Part shown: piece by piece, positions 23,800-31,388 of the stretch
How the letters are laid out: each line of letters opens with the position of its first letter
Numbering within the stretch: the first letter of the stretch is position 1
From: Acetobacteraceae bacterium
GTDB lineage: Bacteria > Pseudomonadota > Alphaproteobacteria > Acetobacterales > Acetobacteraceae
Assembly: GCA_947373495.1 (NCBI GenBank)
Contig: CANBXZ010000011.1
Location: 1-32,233 of the forward strand
DNA: 32,233 nucleotides
Direction: 5' to 3'
Translations under genes and position numbers: made by a program
Notes under the pieces: model-generated
Databases searched by the model: none
Seen by the model: the letters and a program-made list of their open reading frames with translations, nothing else
What the model was told of the DNA's origin: nothing

Positions 23800-24807
23800 A
23801 TGCGCCTGGACAATGAACGCGAGAGCCAGAACGTCGACGACCGCCGCGATGGCGGCGACGGCGGCGGTGGCTTCGGCAAGGGCGGCGGGGGCTATGGCGG
23901 CGGGTATGGTGGTGGCGGCGGCGGCGGCTTCAACCGCGGCAGCATGCCGGTGCTCATCGGCGGGGGCGGGCTGGGCACGGTCGCCATCATCGTCATCGCG
24001 CTGCTGCTGGGGGTGGACCCTTCCTTCCTGTTCCAGGGTGGCCCGGTGGATGCCCCGCCGCAGCAACAGCAACAGCAACAGCAGCAACGGCAGCCCCACA
24101 TACCGCAGGGCAAGTTCGACCCGGGCGAGGCCCGGCAGCCCGGCAGCCATGCCAGCGGCGATGACGACGCCCAGCGCCGCTTCGCCGCCCGCGTGCTGGC
24201 CACCACGGAGGATACCTGGGGCGGCCTGTTCCAGCGCCAGGGCCAGCAATATGAGGCGCCGCGCCTGGTGCTGTTTTCCGGCGGCACCCAGGGCAGTTGC
24301 GGCATGGCGCAAAGCGCCATGGGCCCGTTCTACTGCCCGCGCGACCGGCAGGTTTACCTGGACCTGAGCTTCTTTCAGGAAATGGAACGCAAGATGGGCG
24401 CCCCGGGCGACTTCGCCCGCGCCTATGTCATCGCGCATGAGGTTGGCCACCATGTGCAGAACCTGATGGGCATCATCCCCCGGGTGGACGCCGCCCGGCG
24501 CAGCCAGAGCGAGGCCCAGGCCAATGCGCTTTCGGTACGGCTGGAACTGCAGGCGGACTGCTTCGCCGGCGTCTGGGCCAACGTGACCGACCGCGCCCGC
24601 CACGTGCTGGAGCCCGGCGATATCGAGGAAGCGATGAACGCCGCGGCCGCGGTGGGCGACGACCGGTTGCAGCAGCAGGGTGGCGGCCGGGTGGTGCCGG
24701 AAAGCTTCACCCATGGCAGTTCCGCCCAGCGCGTGCGCTGGTTCCGCCAGGGCTATGACAGCGGCGATGTGCGCCGCTGCGATACCTTCAGCGCCGAGCG
24801 GCTGTAG
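23800..24807 (+). CDS. Neutral zinc metallopeptidase, YpfJ family
   Basis: Membrane-anchored member of the putative neutral zinc metallopeptidase family (YpfJ/KPN_02809), 335 aa. A charged start (MRLDNERESQNVDDRRDGGD) leads into a glycine tract (about 19-43), one transmembrane segment (about 50-70, LGTVAIIVIALLLG), a run of nine Gln (88-96) and the catalytic domain. HEVGHH at 213-218 supplies the zinc ligands and Glu; LRLELQADCFAGVWA gives the downstream acidic ligand, and MGPFYCPRDRQVYLDLSFF is a family signature. Biological substrates are unknown. ATG 23800 has GAGGAAG upstream. Transcribed alone, with a 98-bp gap from the CoA-transferase and convergent with tyrA. Confidence 0.93.
   Translation: MRLDNERESQNVDDRRDGGDGGGGFGKGGGGYGGGYGGGGGGGFNRGSMPVLIGGGGLGTVAIIVIALLLGVDPSFLFQGGPVDAPPQQQQQQQQQRQPHIPQGKFDPGEARQPGSHASGDDDAQRRFAARVLATTEDTWGGLFQRQGQQYEAPRLVLFSGGTQGSCGMAQSAMGPFYCPRDRQVYLDLSFFQEMERKMGAPGDFARAYVIAHEVGHHVQNLMGIIPRVDAARRSQSEAQANALSVRLELQADCFAGVWANVTDRARHVLEPGDIEEAMNAAAAVGDDRLQQQGGGRVVPESFTHGSSAQRVRWFRQGYDSGDVRRCDTFSAERL
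24061..24087. repeat. CAGCAA-type microsatellite coding polyglutamine
   Basis: Nine consecutive Gln codons, mostly alternating CAG and CAA, form a simple in-frame repeat between the membrane anchor and catalytic domain of the zinc metallopeptidase. Confidence 0.7.
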
Positions 24808-24813
24808 CCGGGC

Positions 24814-25701
24814 TCACGCCTGGCCGCGCTCCACCAGGCCGCGGCGGATGCGGCGGCCGCGGCGGATGCGGTCCTCGATGAACTCCGCCTCGCCCCAGCG
24901 CACCGCGCGGCCCAGCGCATGCGCGTCCTCGGTGAAGCGGGCCAGCATTTCCAGCAGTGCTTCCCGGTTGTTCAGGAAGATGTCGCGCCACATGTCCACG
25001 TCGCTGGCGGCGATGCGGGTGAAGTCGCGGAAGCCGGAAGCGGCGAATTTCAGCACCGCCTCGCGGGTTTCCTCGGCCAGGTCGTCGGCCGTGCCGCAGA
25101 TGGTGAAGGCGATCAGGTGCGGCAGGTGGGAGACGATGGCCACCACCTTGTCATGCGTCGCCGGGTCCAGGGTTTCCACGTTGGAACCGGCGCGGCGCCA
25201 AAGCTCCCGCACCTTCTCCGTCGCCACCGGGTCGGTTTCCGGCAGCGGCGTCACGATGGTGTAGCGGCCCTTGAACAGGGTGCTGAAGCCGGCATCCGGG
25301 CCACTGTGCTCGGTGCCCGCCATCGGGTGGGCCGGCACCAGGTGCACGCCGGGCGGCAGCAGCGGCCCCAGGTCGCGCACCACGCTGCCCTTGGTGGAGC
25401 CGACATCGGTCAGCACGCAGCCCGGCGCCAAATGGGGCGCGATCTGCTGCATCACCTTGGCGTAGGCGCCCACCGGCACGCAGAGGATGACGCAATCCGC
25501 CCCGGCCACGGCGCGGGCGGCGTCGGGTTCCACCTCATCGGCAATGCCCAGCTCCCGCACCCGCGCCAGGGTGGCGGCGCTGCGGGCGGTGGCCACCACG
25601 GTGCCGGCGATGTCGCCGCGTTCCTTGGCCAACCGCGCGAGGGAGGACCCGATCAGCCCGATGCCGACCAGGCAGAGCCGGTTGAACAGCGGCGCGGTCA
25701 T
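24814..25701 (-). CDS. tyrA: Prephenate/arogenate dehydrogenase
   Basis: NAD(P)-dependent oxidative decarboxylation of prephenate or arogenate in tyrosine synthesis; 295 aa, cytoplasmic. The Rossmann fingerprint [17 protein letters not shown] starts at residue 9, TDVGSTKG carries Ser102, and [13 protein letters not shown] carries the catalytic His125; [10 protein letters not shown] provides the second conserved His. No chorismate mutase or ACT domain is fused. The ATG at 25701 overlaps the stop of the hisC-type gene by 4 bp (25698-25701), so the two are coupled. It is the last gene of the leftward aromatic operon and ends 6 bp from the convergent metallopeptidase gene. Confidence 0.95.
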   Translation of the reverse strand: MTAPLFNRLCLVGIGLIGSSLARLAKERGDIAGTVVATARSAATLARVRELGIADEVEPDAARAVAGADCVILCVPVGAYAKVMQQIAPHLAPGCVLTDVGSTKGSVVRDLGPLLPPGVHLVPAHPMAGTEHSGPDAGFSTLFKGRYTIVTPLPETDPVATEKVRELWRRAGSNVETLDPATHDKVVAIVSHLPHLIAFTICGTADDLAEETREAVLKFAASGFRDFTRIAASDVDMWRDIFLNNREALLEMLARFTEDAHALGRAVRWGEAEFIEDRIRRGRRIRRGLVERGQA

Positions 25702-26783
25702 GCGCGCAGGTGGGCTTTCACCGCCTCCAGCACCAGGGTGCACTCCTCGGCGGTGCCCACGGTGATGCGCAGGCAGGTCGGCAGGTTGTAGGAGCCAACC
25801 GCGCGCACGATCAGGCCGCGCGCCCGCAGCGCCGCATCCGCCGCCTTGGCGCGCGCCGCCTCGGTGAAGTCCACCAGCAGGAAATTGCCCTCGCTGGGGT
25901 AGACCGTCAGGCCCAGGGCGCGCAGGCCCTCGCCCAGGCGGCCGCGCCATTCGGCGTTGTGCGCCACCGACTTCTCCACCCAGCCCGGCTCCTCCAGCGC
26001 GCCAACGCCGGCGGCCAGCGCCTGGGCATTGACGTTGAAGGGGCCGCGCACGCGGTTCAGCACGTCGATCACGTCGGCATTGCCGTAGCACCAGCCCAGC
26101 CGGGCGCCGCCCAGGCCGAACACCTTGCTGAAGGTGCGGGTCATGATGGTGTTGGTGCCGGCATCCACCAGTTCCACGCCGGCGTCGTAGTCCGGGCTCT
26201 GCACGTATTCGGCATAGGCGCTGTCCAGCACCAGCAGGATGTCGTCCCGCAGCCCGGCGCGCAGCCGCGCCACGTCCGCCTTCGGCACCATGCTGCCGGT
26301 CGGGTTGTTCGGGTTGGCCAGGAACACCAGCTTCGTGCGCGGGCCGCAGGCGGCGATCATCGCGTCGATATCGGCGGTGAGGTTCCTCTCCGGCACCTTG
26401 ATGACGCGGCAGCCGGCATAGCGGCCGGAGATGTCGTACATCACGAAGCCATGGGCGCTCATCACCAGCTCGGTGCCCTCGCCGCCATAGGCCAGGATCA
26501 GGTGCTGGATCAGCTCGTCGGAGCCATTGCCGCAGACGATCTTGGCCGGGTCCAGCCCGAACTTGCGGCCGATGGCGGCGCGCAGGGCATTGGCGTGGCC
26601 ATCCGGGTAGCGGTGCATCTCGGCCGCGGCGCGCTGCATCGCCGCCACGGCGCCGGGCGGCACGCCGAAGGCGCCCTCATTCGAGGACAGCTTGATGATG
26701 CGGTTGACGCCCTCGATCTTCGATTCGCCGCCAACATAGGGTTCGATCGAGAGGATGGTCGGGCGGGGCTGCGGGAAACCCAT
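25698..26783 (-). CDS. hisC: Histidinol-phosphate / aromatic aminotransferase
   Basis: PLP-dependent fold-type I aminotransferase, 361 aa. Visible are [12 protein letters not shown], the NPNNPTG motif (157-163), LDSAYAEY (Asp187 and Tyr190 to PLP) and the Schiff-base Lys220 in [15 protein letters not shown], ahead of GNFLLVDF. It belongs to the HisC family. Because it sits between chorismate mutase and prephenate dehydrogenase rather than in a his operon, the inferred role is transamination of aromatic keto acids or prephenate, possibly with histidinol-phosphate activity too. It starts 3 bp after the chorismate mutase stop and overlaps tyrA by 4 bp. Confidence 0.93.
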   Translation of the reverse strand: MGFPQPRPTILSIEPYVGGESKIEGVNRIIKLSSNEGAFGVPPGAVAAMQRAAAEMHRYPDGHANALRAAIGRKFGLDPAKIVCGNGSDELIQHLILAYGGEGTELVMSAHGFVMYDISGRYAGCRVIKVPERNLTADIDAMIAACGPRTKLVFLANPNNPTGSMVPKADVARLRAGLRDDILLVLDSAYAEYVQSPDYDAGVELVDAGTNTIMTRTFSKVFGLGGARLGWCYGNADVIDVLNRVRGPFNVNAQALAAGVGALEEPGWVEKSVAHNAEWRGRLGEGLRALGLTVYPSEGNFLLVDFTEAARAKAADAALRARGLIVRAVGSYNLPTCLRITVGTAEECTLVLEAVKAHLRA

Positions 26784-26786
26784 GGT

Positions 26787-27662
26787 CTATTCTCCTCTCT
26801 CCGGCACGGCATAGAAGCCGAGCGGTTGGGCACGGTCGAAGGGCAGCCCGGCCAGGCGGGGGTCGCCGGGCAGCAGGGCGCCATCCAGTTCCACCAGAAC
26901 GCGGGTAAAGCCGCCTTCGGTGCGCATCTGCAGGCCACGCGGCACCAGGCCGGCGGCGTTCAGCGCCTGGGTCACCGCGGCGCGGCTCAGCGAACGGTCG
27001 GTCTCCAGCCGCAGCAGGGAGCGGTCGTGGCCGGTCTCGTCCGGCGGCACCGGCGCGACGGCCAGCATTTCCGGGCCATTTTCCGCCGCCGAGAAGAACG
27101 GCAGCCGCGCCACCACCTGCAGCCGCGGGCTTTCCAGCCGGGACCACCAGGCGGCCTCGGCCGGCTCGCCTTCCTGCGGCAGCGGCAGCACGGCCAGGCT
27201 GGTCTTGCCGGAGGACACCGCCGCCAGCGCCGCGGCGCCCGAGGGGTGCAGCTTCAGCGGCGTGCCGGCACCGAAATGTTCCCGGGCGATGCGTTCCTCC
27301 TCCGGCTGGCGGATGAACACCGCCACGGAGAAATTGCCCTGCATCAGGGTGGAACTGGCGAAGATTTCCCGCCACAGCCGCACCAGGGCGGCATGCGGCA
27401 GCGGCCCGGCATGGCGCGCCAGCAGGCGGCGCAGGATCAGCGCCTCCCGCCCCGGGCGCAGCGGGGTGCCGCTGCCCTTGGCGCGGCTTTGCGCCAACCG
27501 GGCGACCACGTCGGCCCGCTGCATCAGCAGGTCGTGCAATACGTCGTCCAGTCGGTCGATCTCGGCGCGCAGCGCGGGCAACGAGGGGTCGGCCCCGTTG
27601 GCGGTGGCGAAATCCGGAGATCCGGCAGCGGGGGCGGTGGGGGAGTCGGAGGGTGCGGTCAT
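26787..27662 (-). CDS. Chorismate mutase with degenerate prephenate-dehydratase-like C-terminal region
   Basis: 291 aa. Residues about 28-108 form an AroQ-type chorismate mutase: Arg32, Arg49, Lys62, Arg72-Glu73 and Gln108 align with E. coli PheA Arg11, Arg28, Lys39, Arg51-Glu52 and Gln88, so chorismate to prephenate conversion is expected. Residues about 109-291 have the position and rough size of a prephenate dehydratase plus ACT region. The dehydratase NxTRF catalytic motif is absent, as is the ACT-domain ESRP, and the PIENS-like site reads VLPLPQEGE. Phenylalanine synthesis probably needs a separate dehydratase. First gene of the aromatic operon; ATG 27662 lacks a strong ribosome site. 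Divergent from metX. Confidence 0.87.
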   Translation of the reverse strand: MTAPSDSPTAPAAGSPDFATANGADPSLPALRAEIDRLDDVLHDLLMQRADVVARLAQSRAKGSGTPLRPGREALILRRLLARHAGPLPHAALVRLWREIFASSTLMQGNFSVAVFIRQPEEERIAREHFGAGTPLKLHPSGAAALAAVSSGKTSLAVLPLPQEGEPAEAAWWSRLESPRLQVVARLPFFSAAENGPEMLAVAPVPPDETGHDRSLLRLETDRSLSRAAVTQALNAAGLVPRGLQMRTEGGFTRVLVELDGALLPGDPRLAGLPFDRAQPLGFYAVPERGE

Positions 27663-27795
27663 TGCCTGGCGTCTTCTCGGCCAGCAATAGACGGCGCGGG
27701 CCGGCTCGCCAAGCGGCGGCGAGACACCAGCGGCCCGGCAAGGCGGTTGCTCCGCAGGCGAAACGCAGGGCAGCGGGTTGAAGCGCGCCCCTCGC

Positions 27796-27831
27796 GGCCT
27801 TAATGCTGCGCGGCAAACCACGCCCAAGGCC
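27796..27831 (+). promoter_or_regulatory. Possible structured metX leader masking the ribosome site
   Basis: GGCCTT (27796-27801) is exactly complementary to AAGGCC (27826-27831), and the latter holds the AAGG ribosome site directly before ATG 27832. The 24 bases between are GC-rich and could form an inner stem. Alphaproteobacterial metX genes often carry SAM-II riboswitches, but I could not match that consensus here. Confidence 0.3.
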
Positions 27832-28986
27832 ATGCCAGCATCCGTTGCCCCCTTCCCGCAGGTTGACCACCAGCGCGCCGTCTTCACGGCGGGCCTGGCG
27901 CTGGACTGCGGCGTGGTGCTGGCCCGGCATGCCGTGGCCTACCGCACCTATGGCACGCTGAACGCGGCCAAGACCAACGCCGTGCTGGTCTGCCACGCCC
28001 TGACCGGCGACCAGTACCTGGCCGAGACCAACCCGCTGACCGGCAAGCCGGGCTGGTGGCAGAACATCGTCGGCCCCGGCAAGCCGCTGGACACCGACCG
28101 GTATTTCCTCATCTGCGCCAATGTGCTGGGCGGCTGCATGGGCTCCACCGGCCCGCGCGAGGAAATGACCGACGCCGAGGGCCAGGGCCTCGGCCGCCCC
28201 TGGGGCACCGATTTCCCCAATGTCACGGTGCGCGACATGGTGCGCCAGCAGAAGTGCCTGATCGACCGGCTTGGCATCACCCGCCTGCTGGCCGTGGTGG
28301 GCGGCTCGCTGGGCGGCATGCAGGCGCTGCAATGGGCCGCCTGCTACCCCGAGGCGGTGTTCGCCTGCGTGCCCATCGCCACCGCGGCGCACCACAGCGC
28401 GCAGAACATCGCCTTCGACGAGGTCGGCCGCGCCGCCATCCATGCCGACCCGGACTACAACAACGGCCGCTACTGGGAAGACGGGCGCATCCCGGCCCAG
28501 GGGCTTTCGGTGGCCCGCATGGTGGCGCACATCACCTACCTGTCCGAGGAGGCGTTGCAGCGGAAGTTCGGCCGCAAGCTGCGCGGGGCGCAGACGCTGA
28601 CCCTGCTGGAGGATGTGTTCGAGGTGCAGAGCTACCTGCGCTACCAGGGCAGCACCTTCGTGCGCCGGTTCGACGCCAACAGCTACCTGACCATCACCCG
28701 CGCCACCGACTACCTGGACATTGCCGCCGAGCATGGGGGCAGCCTGGCCCGCGCCTTCGCCGGCACCGCCACCCGCTTCTTCGTCGCCTCCTTCAGCAGC
28801 GACTGGCTGTACCCCACCAGCGAAAGCCGCCACATCGTGCGGGCGCTGAACACGGCGGCGGCCAATGTCAGCTTCGTGGAATTCCCCACCGACAAGGGCC
28901 ACGACGCCTTCCTGCTGGAGGAGCCGGAATTCCACCGCGCCCTGGGTGGCTTCCTGGCCGGCTGTGCCGCAAGGGCGGGGGTTTGA
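27832..28986 (+). CDS. metX: Homoserine O-acetyltransferase (MetX family)
   Basis: Acylates L-homoserine in methionine synthesis; alpha/beta-hydrolase of 384 aa, normal for MetX. The catalytic triad is visible: nucleophile Ser159 in [14 protein letters not shown], Asp324 in [12 protein letters not shown] and His357 in [19 protein letters not shown] and the family insertion [10 protein letters not shown] also match. Acetyl-CoA is the classical donor, but some MetX proteins use succinyl-CoA, and this cannot be settled by eye. ATG 27832 has AAGG close upstream; the longer reading frame from 27778 looks like leader. metW follows after 5 bp, as in many proteobacteria. Divergent from the aromatic operon across 169 bp. 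Confidence 0.96.
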   Translation: MPASVAPFPQVDHQRAVFTAGLALDCGVVLARHAVAYRTYGTLNAAKTNAVLVCHALTGDQYLAETNPLTGKPGWWQNIVGPGKPLDTDRYFLICANVLGGCMGSTGPREEMTDAEGQGLGRPWGTDFPNVTVRDMVRQQKCLIDRLGITRLLAVVGGSLGGMQALQWAACYPEAVFACVPIATAAHHSAQNIAFDEVGRAAIHADPDYNNGRYWEDGRIPAQGLSVARMVAHITYLSEEALQRKFGRKLRGAQTLTLLEDVFEVQSYLRYQGSTFVRRFDANSYLTITRATDYLDIAAEHGGSLARAFAGTATRFFVASFSSDWLYPTSESRHIVRALNTAAANVSFVEFPTDKGHDAFLLEEPEFHRALGGFLAGCAARAGV

Positions 28987-28991
28987 AGCCC

Positions 28992-29633
28992 ATGCCCGAC
29001 ACCCATGCGCCGATCCAATACGTGGCCAAGAACATGCGGCTGGACCTGCGGCTGATCGCCGAGATGGTATGGCCCGGCGCCACCGTGCTGGATATCGGCT
29101 GCGGCGACGGCGCGCTGCTGGCGCACCTGACCACCACCAAGGGCGCCGACGCCCGCGGCATCGAGATCGACATGGCCGAGGTGACGGAAGCCGTCGCCAA
29201 TGGCCTGGCCGTGATCCATGGCGACGCCGACAACGACCTGGCCTTCTACCCGGACGCGGCCTTCGACTTCGTCATCCTGTCCCGCACCCTGCAGGCGGTG
29301 GAAAAGCCGCGCGAGGTGCTGCGGCAGATGCTGCGGATCGGCCAGCGGGCCATCGTCAGCTTTCCAAACTTCGGCCATTGGCAGGTGCGCTGGCAGTTGG
29401 GCACCGGCGGCCGCATGCCGATGACCGGCACCTGGCACCGCGCCTGGTTCGAAACCCCCAACATCCACCCCTGCACCATCCGCGACTTCTTCGACCTGTG
29501 CGCGCTGGAAGGCTATGTGGTGGAACAATGGCTGGCGGTGGATGAGAACGGGCTGCGCGCGCCGTGGCGGCGTTCGGTTCGGCTGGCCAACCTGTTCGGC
29601 GAACAGGCGCTGTTCCTGCTGCGACGGGGCTGA
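28992..29633 (+). CDS. metW: Methionine biosynthesis protein MetW
   Basis: SAM-dependent methyltransferase-fold partner of MetX, 213 aa. The SAM-binding motif TVLDIGCGDGALLAHL is near residues 31-46, with acidic loop GIEIDM and HGDADNDLAFYPD after it. The MetW-specific SFPNFGHWQVRW and NIHPCTIRDFFDL segments are present. In characterised systems MetW activates or stabilises MetX. ATG 28992 lies 5 bp after the metX stop, so the genes are co-transcribed. Confidence 0.95.
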   Translation: MPDTHAPIQYVAKNMRLDLRLIAEMVWPGATVLDIGCGDGALLAHLTTTKGADARGIEIDMAEVTEAVANGLAVIHGDADNDLAFYPDAAFDFVILSRTLQAVEKPREVLRQMLRIGQRAIVSFPNFGHWQVRWQLGTGGRMPMTGTWHRAWFETPNIHPCTIRDFFDLCALEGYVVEQWLAVDENGLRAPWRRSVRLANLFGEQALFLLRRG

Positions 29634-29655
29634 CCCCGCCGCTGTTGCCGTGAGC

Positions 29656-29736
29656 CAGCGCGGCGGCGCGGCTTTCGTGTAGCAGCGCGGCGGCGCTGCC
29701 TTTGTTCGCCAGCGCGGCGGCGCGGCGCTGGCGCCT
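29656..29736. repeat. 27-bp tandem repeat, three copies
   Basis: The 13-base core CAGCGCGGCGGCG recurs at 29656, 29683 and 29710, exactly 27 bp apart, with partly conserved 14-base tails. It starts 22 bp after the metW stop and ends just before the small hypothetical gene's stop. A minus-strand reading frame through it encodes a 9-residue repeat with the core AAAL, but I do not think that frame is a gene. Confidence 0.75.
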
Positions 29737-29755
29737 CTGCCCGCCGCGCCGGGCT

Positions 29756-29971
29756 TCAGTGCAGCCGCAGGCTGCGCGGGCGGCGGGGCGCCGGGGCGGC
29801 CGGTTGCAACGCCAATTCCGGCAGCAGCCCGGCGGCCATGGCCGCGTGCCGTGCCGCTTCAAGGGCGCCCAGGCGGCGGCATTCGGCTTCCACATAGGAA
29901 AGCATCAGCAGCAGCGCCTGGCGGTCGGTCGGTTCCGTCTCGGTTTCGACGGGATTGGTCGCGGCGTCCAT
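29756..29971 (-). CDS. Small hypothetical protein (71 aa)
   Basis: Not recognised. The 71-aa protein has an acidic start (MDAATNPVETETEPTDRQ), a probably alpha-helical middle (about 17-55; LLLMLSYVEAECRRL, then ALEAARHAAMAAGLL) and a Pro/Arg-rich tail (APAPRRPRSLRLH). It has no signal peptide or membrane segment. ATG 29971 is a plausible start. It stands alone between metW (convergent) and the AapJ-like gene (divergent, 144 bp away). Confidence 0.55.
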   Translation of the reverse strand: MDAATNPVETETEPTDRQALLLMLSYVEAECRRLGALEAARHAAMAAGLLPELALQPAAPAPRRPRSLRLH

Positions 29972-30039
29972 CTAGCGGCGGGCTCCAGAGCTACTGTCTA
30001 CTGCATACACACATACAATTGACCGGACGCTAAACGCAA

Positions 30040-30060
30040 CACCAGACCGCAAAGCTGGTG
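30040..30060. repeat. 6-bp-arm inverted repeat in promoter region of AapJ-like gene
   Basis: CACCAG (30040-30045) and CTGGTG (30055-30060) flank a 9-base spacer, 56 bp upstream of the AapJ-like start and between it and the divergent small gene. It could be an operator; arms this short also arise by chance. No clear -35/-10 pair was seen in this 144-bp gap. Confidence 0.3.
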
Positions 30061-30115
30061 ACGCGGACATCGCGGAGAGCCTAGGGTTTGCCTTGGTTTC
30101 ACGCGGAGATTAACC

Positions 30116-31135
30116 ATGATCAGGCTTGCGCAACTGCTGGTAATTCTGGCCCTCGCGATGAGTTCAGCCCCAGCCGGGGCCGGCACGACCTTCGACGCGG
30201 TCAAGGCGCGCGGCCAGGTGGTGTGCGGCGTGAACACCGGCGTGGCCGGCTTTTCCGCCCCGGACGCCCGCGGCGTTTTCCAGGGCCTGGACGCGGATTT
30301 CTGCCGCGCCATCGCCGCCGCCCTGTTCGGGGATGCCAGCAAGGTTCGCTTCGTCCCCACCACCTACCAGACCCGATTCGTCGCGCTGCAGTCCGGCGAG
30401 ATCGACGTGCTGGCGCGCAACGTCACCCAGACCCTGCTGCGGGATACCTCGCTGGGCTTCAACATGGCCGGGGTGAACTTCTACGACGGCCAGGGCTTCA
30501 TGGTGCCCAAGCGCGCCAACATCGCCAATGCCCGCGCCCTGGACGGCGCCACGGTTTGCGTGCTGCCGGGTTCCACCACCGAACTCAACCTGGCGGACTT
30601 CGCCCGGCGGGAACGGCTGCGCATCCAGCCGGTGGTGCTGTCCTCGATGGATGAGATGACCGCCGCCTACCAGGCCGGCCGGTGCGACGCCATGACCAGC
30701 GACGCCAGCCAATTGGCGGCGCTGCGGGTTTCCGCCCTGCGCGACCCGAACGAGCACGTGATCCTGCCGGAACGCGTCTCCAAGGAACCGCTGGGCCCGA
30801 TGGTGCGCCATGGCGACGACCAGTGGCTGGACGTGGTGGCCTGGACGCTCCGCCTGATGGTGGAGGCCGAGGAAGTCGGCCTGACCCGCGCCAATGTGGA
30901 CCAGATGCGCACCAGCCAGGACCCCAACATCATGCGCATCCTGGGCGTGACGCCGGGCTTTGGCCGGGCGCTGGGGCTGGAGGAGACCTGGGCCTACAAC
31001 GTGCTGAAGCAGGTGGGCAATTACGGCGAGGTGTTCGACCGTACCCTGGGCGCCGGCAGCCCCATCGGCCTGCCGCGCGGCCTGAACGACCTGTGGACCC
31101 GCGGCGGCCTGATGTACGCCCTGCCGCTGCGCTGA
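30116..31135 (+). CDS. Amino-acid ABC transporter substrate-binding protein (AapJ-like)
   Basis: Periplasmic receptor of the general L-amino acid (AapJ) type, 339 aa. Signal peptide MIRLAQLLVILALAMSSAPAG ends near AGA; the mature chain begins TTFDAVKARGQVVCGVNTG, the AapJ-style opening with VxCGV. FQGLDADFCRAIAAALFGD, FVALQSGEIDVLARN and NMAGVNFYDGQGFMVP follow the family 3 binding-protein pattern. ATG 30116 has GGAG seven bases upstream. No permease or ATPase gene (aapQMP) follows; the next gene is phaB. So it is either an orphan receptor using a system encoded elsewhere or a duplicate. Confidence 0.93.
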   Translation: MIRLAQLLVILALAMSSAPAGAGTTFDAVKARGQVVCGVNTGVAGFSAPDARGVFQGLDADFCRAIAAALFGDASKVRFVPTTYQTRFVALQSGEIDVLARNVTQTLLRDTSLGFNMAGVNFYDGQGFMVPKRANIANARALDGATVCVLPGSTTELNLADFARRERLRIQPVVLSSMDEMTAAYQAGRCDAMTSDASQLAALRVSALRDPNEHVILPERVSKEPLGPMVRHGDDQWLDVVAWTLRLMVEAEEVGLTRANVDQMRTSQDPNIMRILGVTPGFGRALGLEETWAYNVLKQVGNYGEVFDRTLGAGSPIGLPRGLNDLWTRGGLMYALPLR

Positions 31136-31155
31136 GCCGGCCCCGCACGGCCGAC

Positions 31156-31188
31156 AAAAAAATCGCCCGGCAGGAGTGCCTGCCGGGC
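31156..31188 (-). terminator. Intrinsic terminator oriented for the minus strand
   Basis: GCCCGGCAGG (31165-31174) pairs perfectly with CCTGCCGGGC (31179-31188) around AGTG. Seven A residues (31156-31162) lie on the left, so on the minus strand the stem is followed by GA and seven T. It is 21 bases after the AapJ-like stop, but on the plus strand no T-run follows. It best fits termination of a leftward transcript starting between here and phaB, or inside phaB. Confidence 0.65.
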
Positions 31189-31204
31189 CGAGTCGAGGGA
31201 GGAA

Positions 31205-31321
31205 ATGTCCAGTCTGGTCCGACAGAGGCTATTGCTCGCCGGGCCATCGCTGTTTTCTCGCGATCATGCGCGGACGTCCTTGATCCAGCGCAAGGTGTAC
31301 AGGCAGTCTGACGCGCCTTAA
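31205..31321 (+). CDS. Candidate 38-aa leader ORF upstream of phaB
   Basis: An ATG at 31205 directly follows the purine-rich GAGGGAGGAA and opens a 38-codon frame (MSSLVRQRLLLAGPSLFSRD at the start) ending in TAA at 31319-31321. The ribosome site GAGGG is well spaced. The product is basic and resembles no family I know. It may be a leader peptide or a chance ORF. Confidence 0.2.
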   Translation: MSSLVRQRLLLAGPSLFSRDHARTSLIQRKVYRQSDAP

Positions 31322-31350
31322 TTTCGTCACCTGCCTCAATCAGAAACCAA

Positions 31351-31367
31351 ATGCTGCAATGCAGCAT
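31351..31367. promoter_or_regulatory. Putative PhaR operator upstream of phaB
   Basis: ATGCTGC-AAT-GCAGCAT is a perfect 7-bp-arm palindrome containing CTGC-N3-GCAG, the TGC-rich site described for the PHB repressor PhaR in Paracoccus and Rhodobacter. It lies 21 bp upstream of the phaB start, well placed to block transcription or RNA polymerase escape. Confidence 0.6.
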
Positions 31368-31388
31368 AAACATATAGGGAGCCAGGAC

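Noticed and set aside
25710-27803. 697-codon plus-strand frame opposite hisC and chorismate mutase
   Set aside because: Antisense to conserved genes; compositionally a shadow.
27663-27831. SAM-II riboswitch upstream of metX
   Set aside because: The conserved loop sequences could not be found by eye; kept only as a possible uncharacterised leader structure.
26677-28935. 752-codon minus-strand frame across chorismate mutase and metX
   Set aside because: metX and chorismate mutase are both clear, and this frame has no domain.
29356-29895. 179-codon minus-strand frame containing 9-residue repeats
   Set aside because: Overlaps the conserved end of metW and the small hypothetical gene; Arg/Ala-rich. 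Only the DNA repeat itself is reported.
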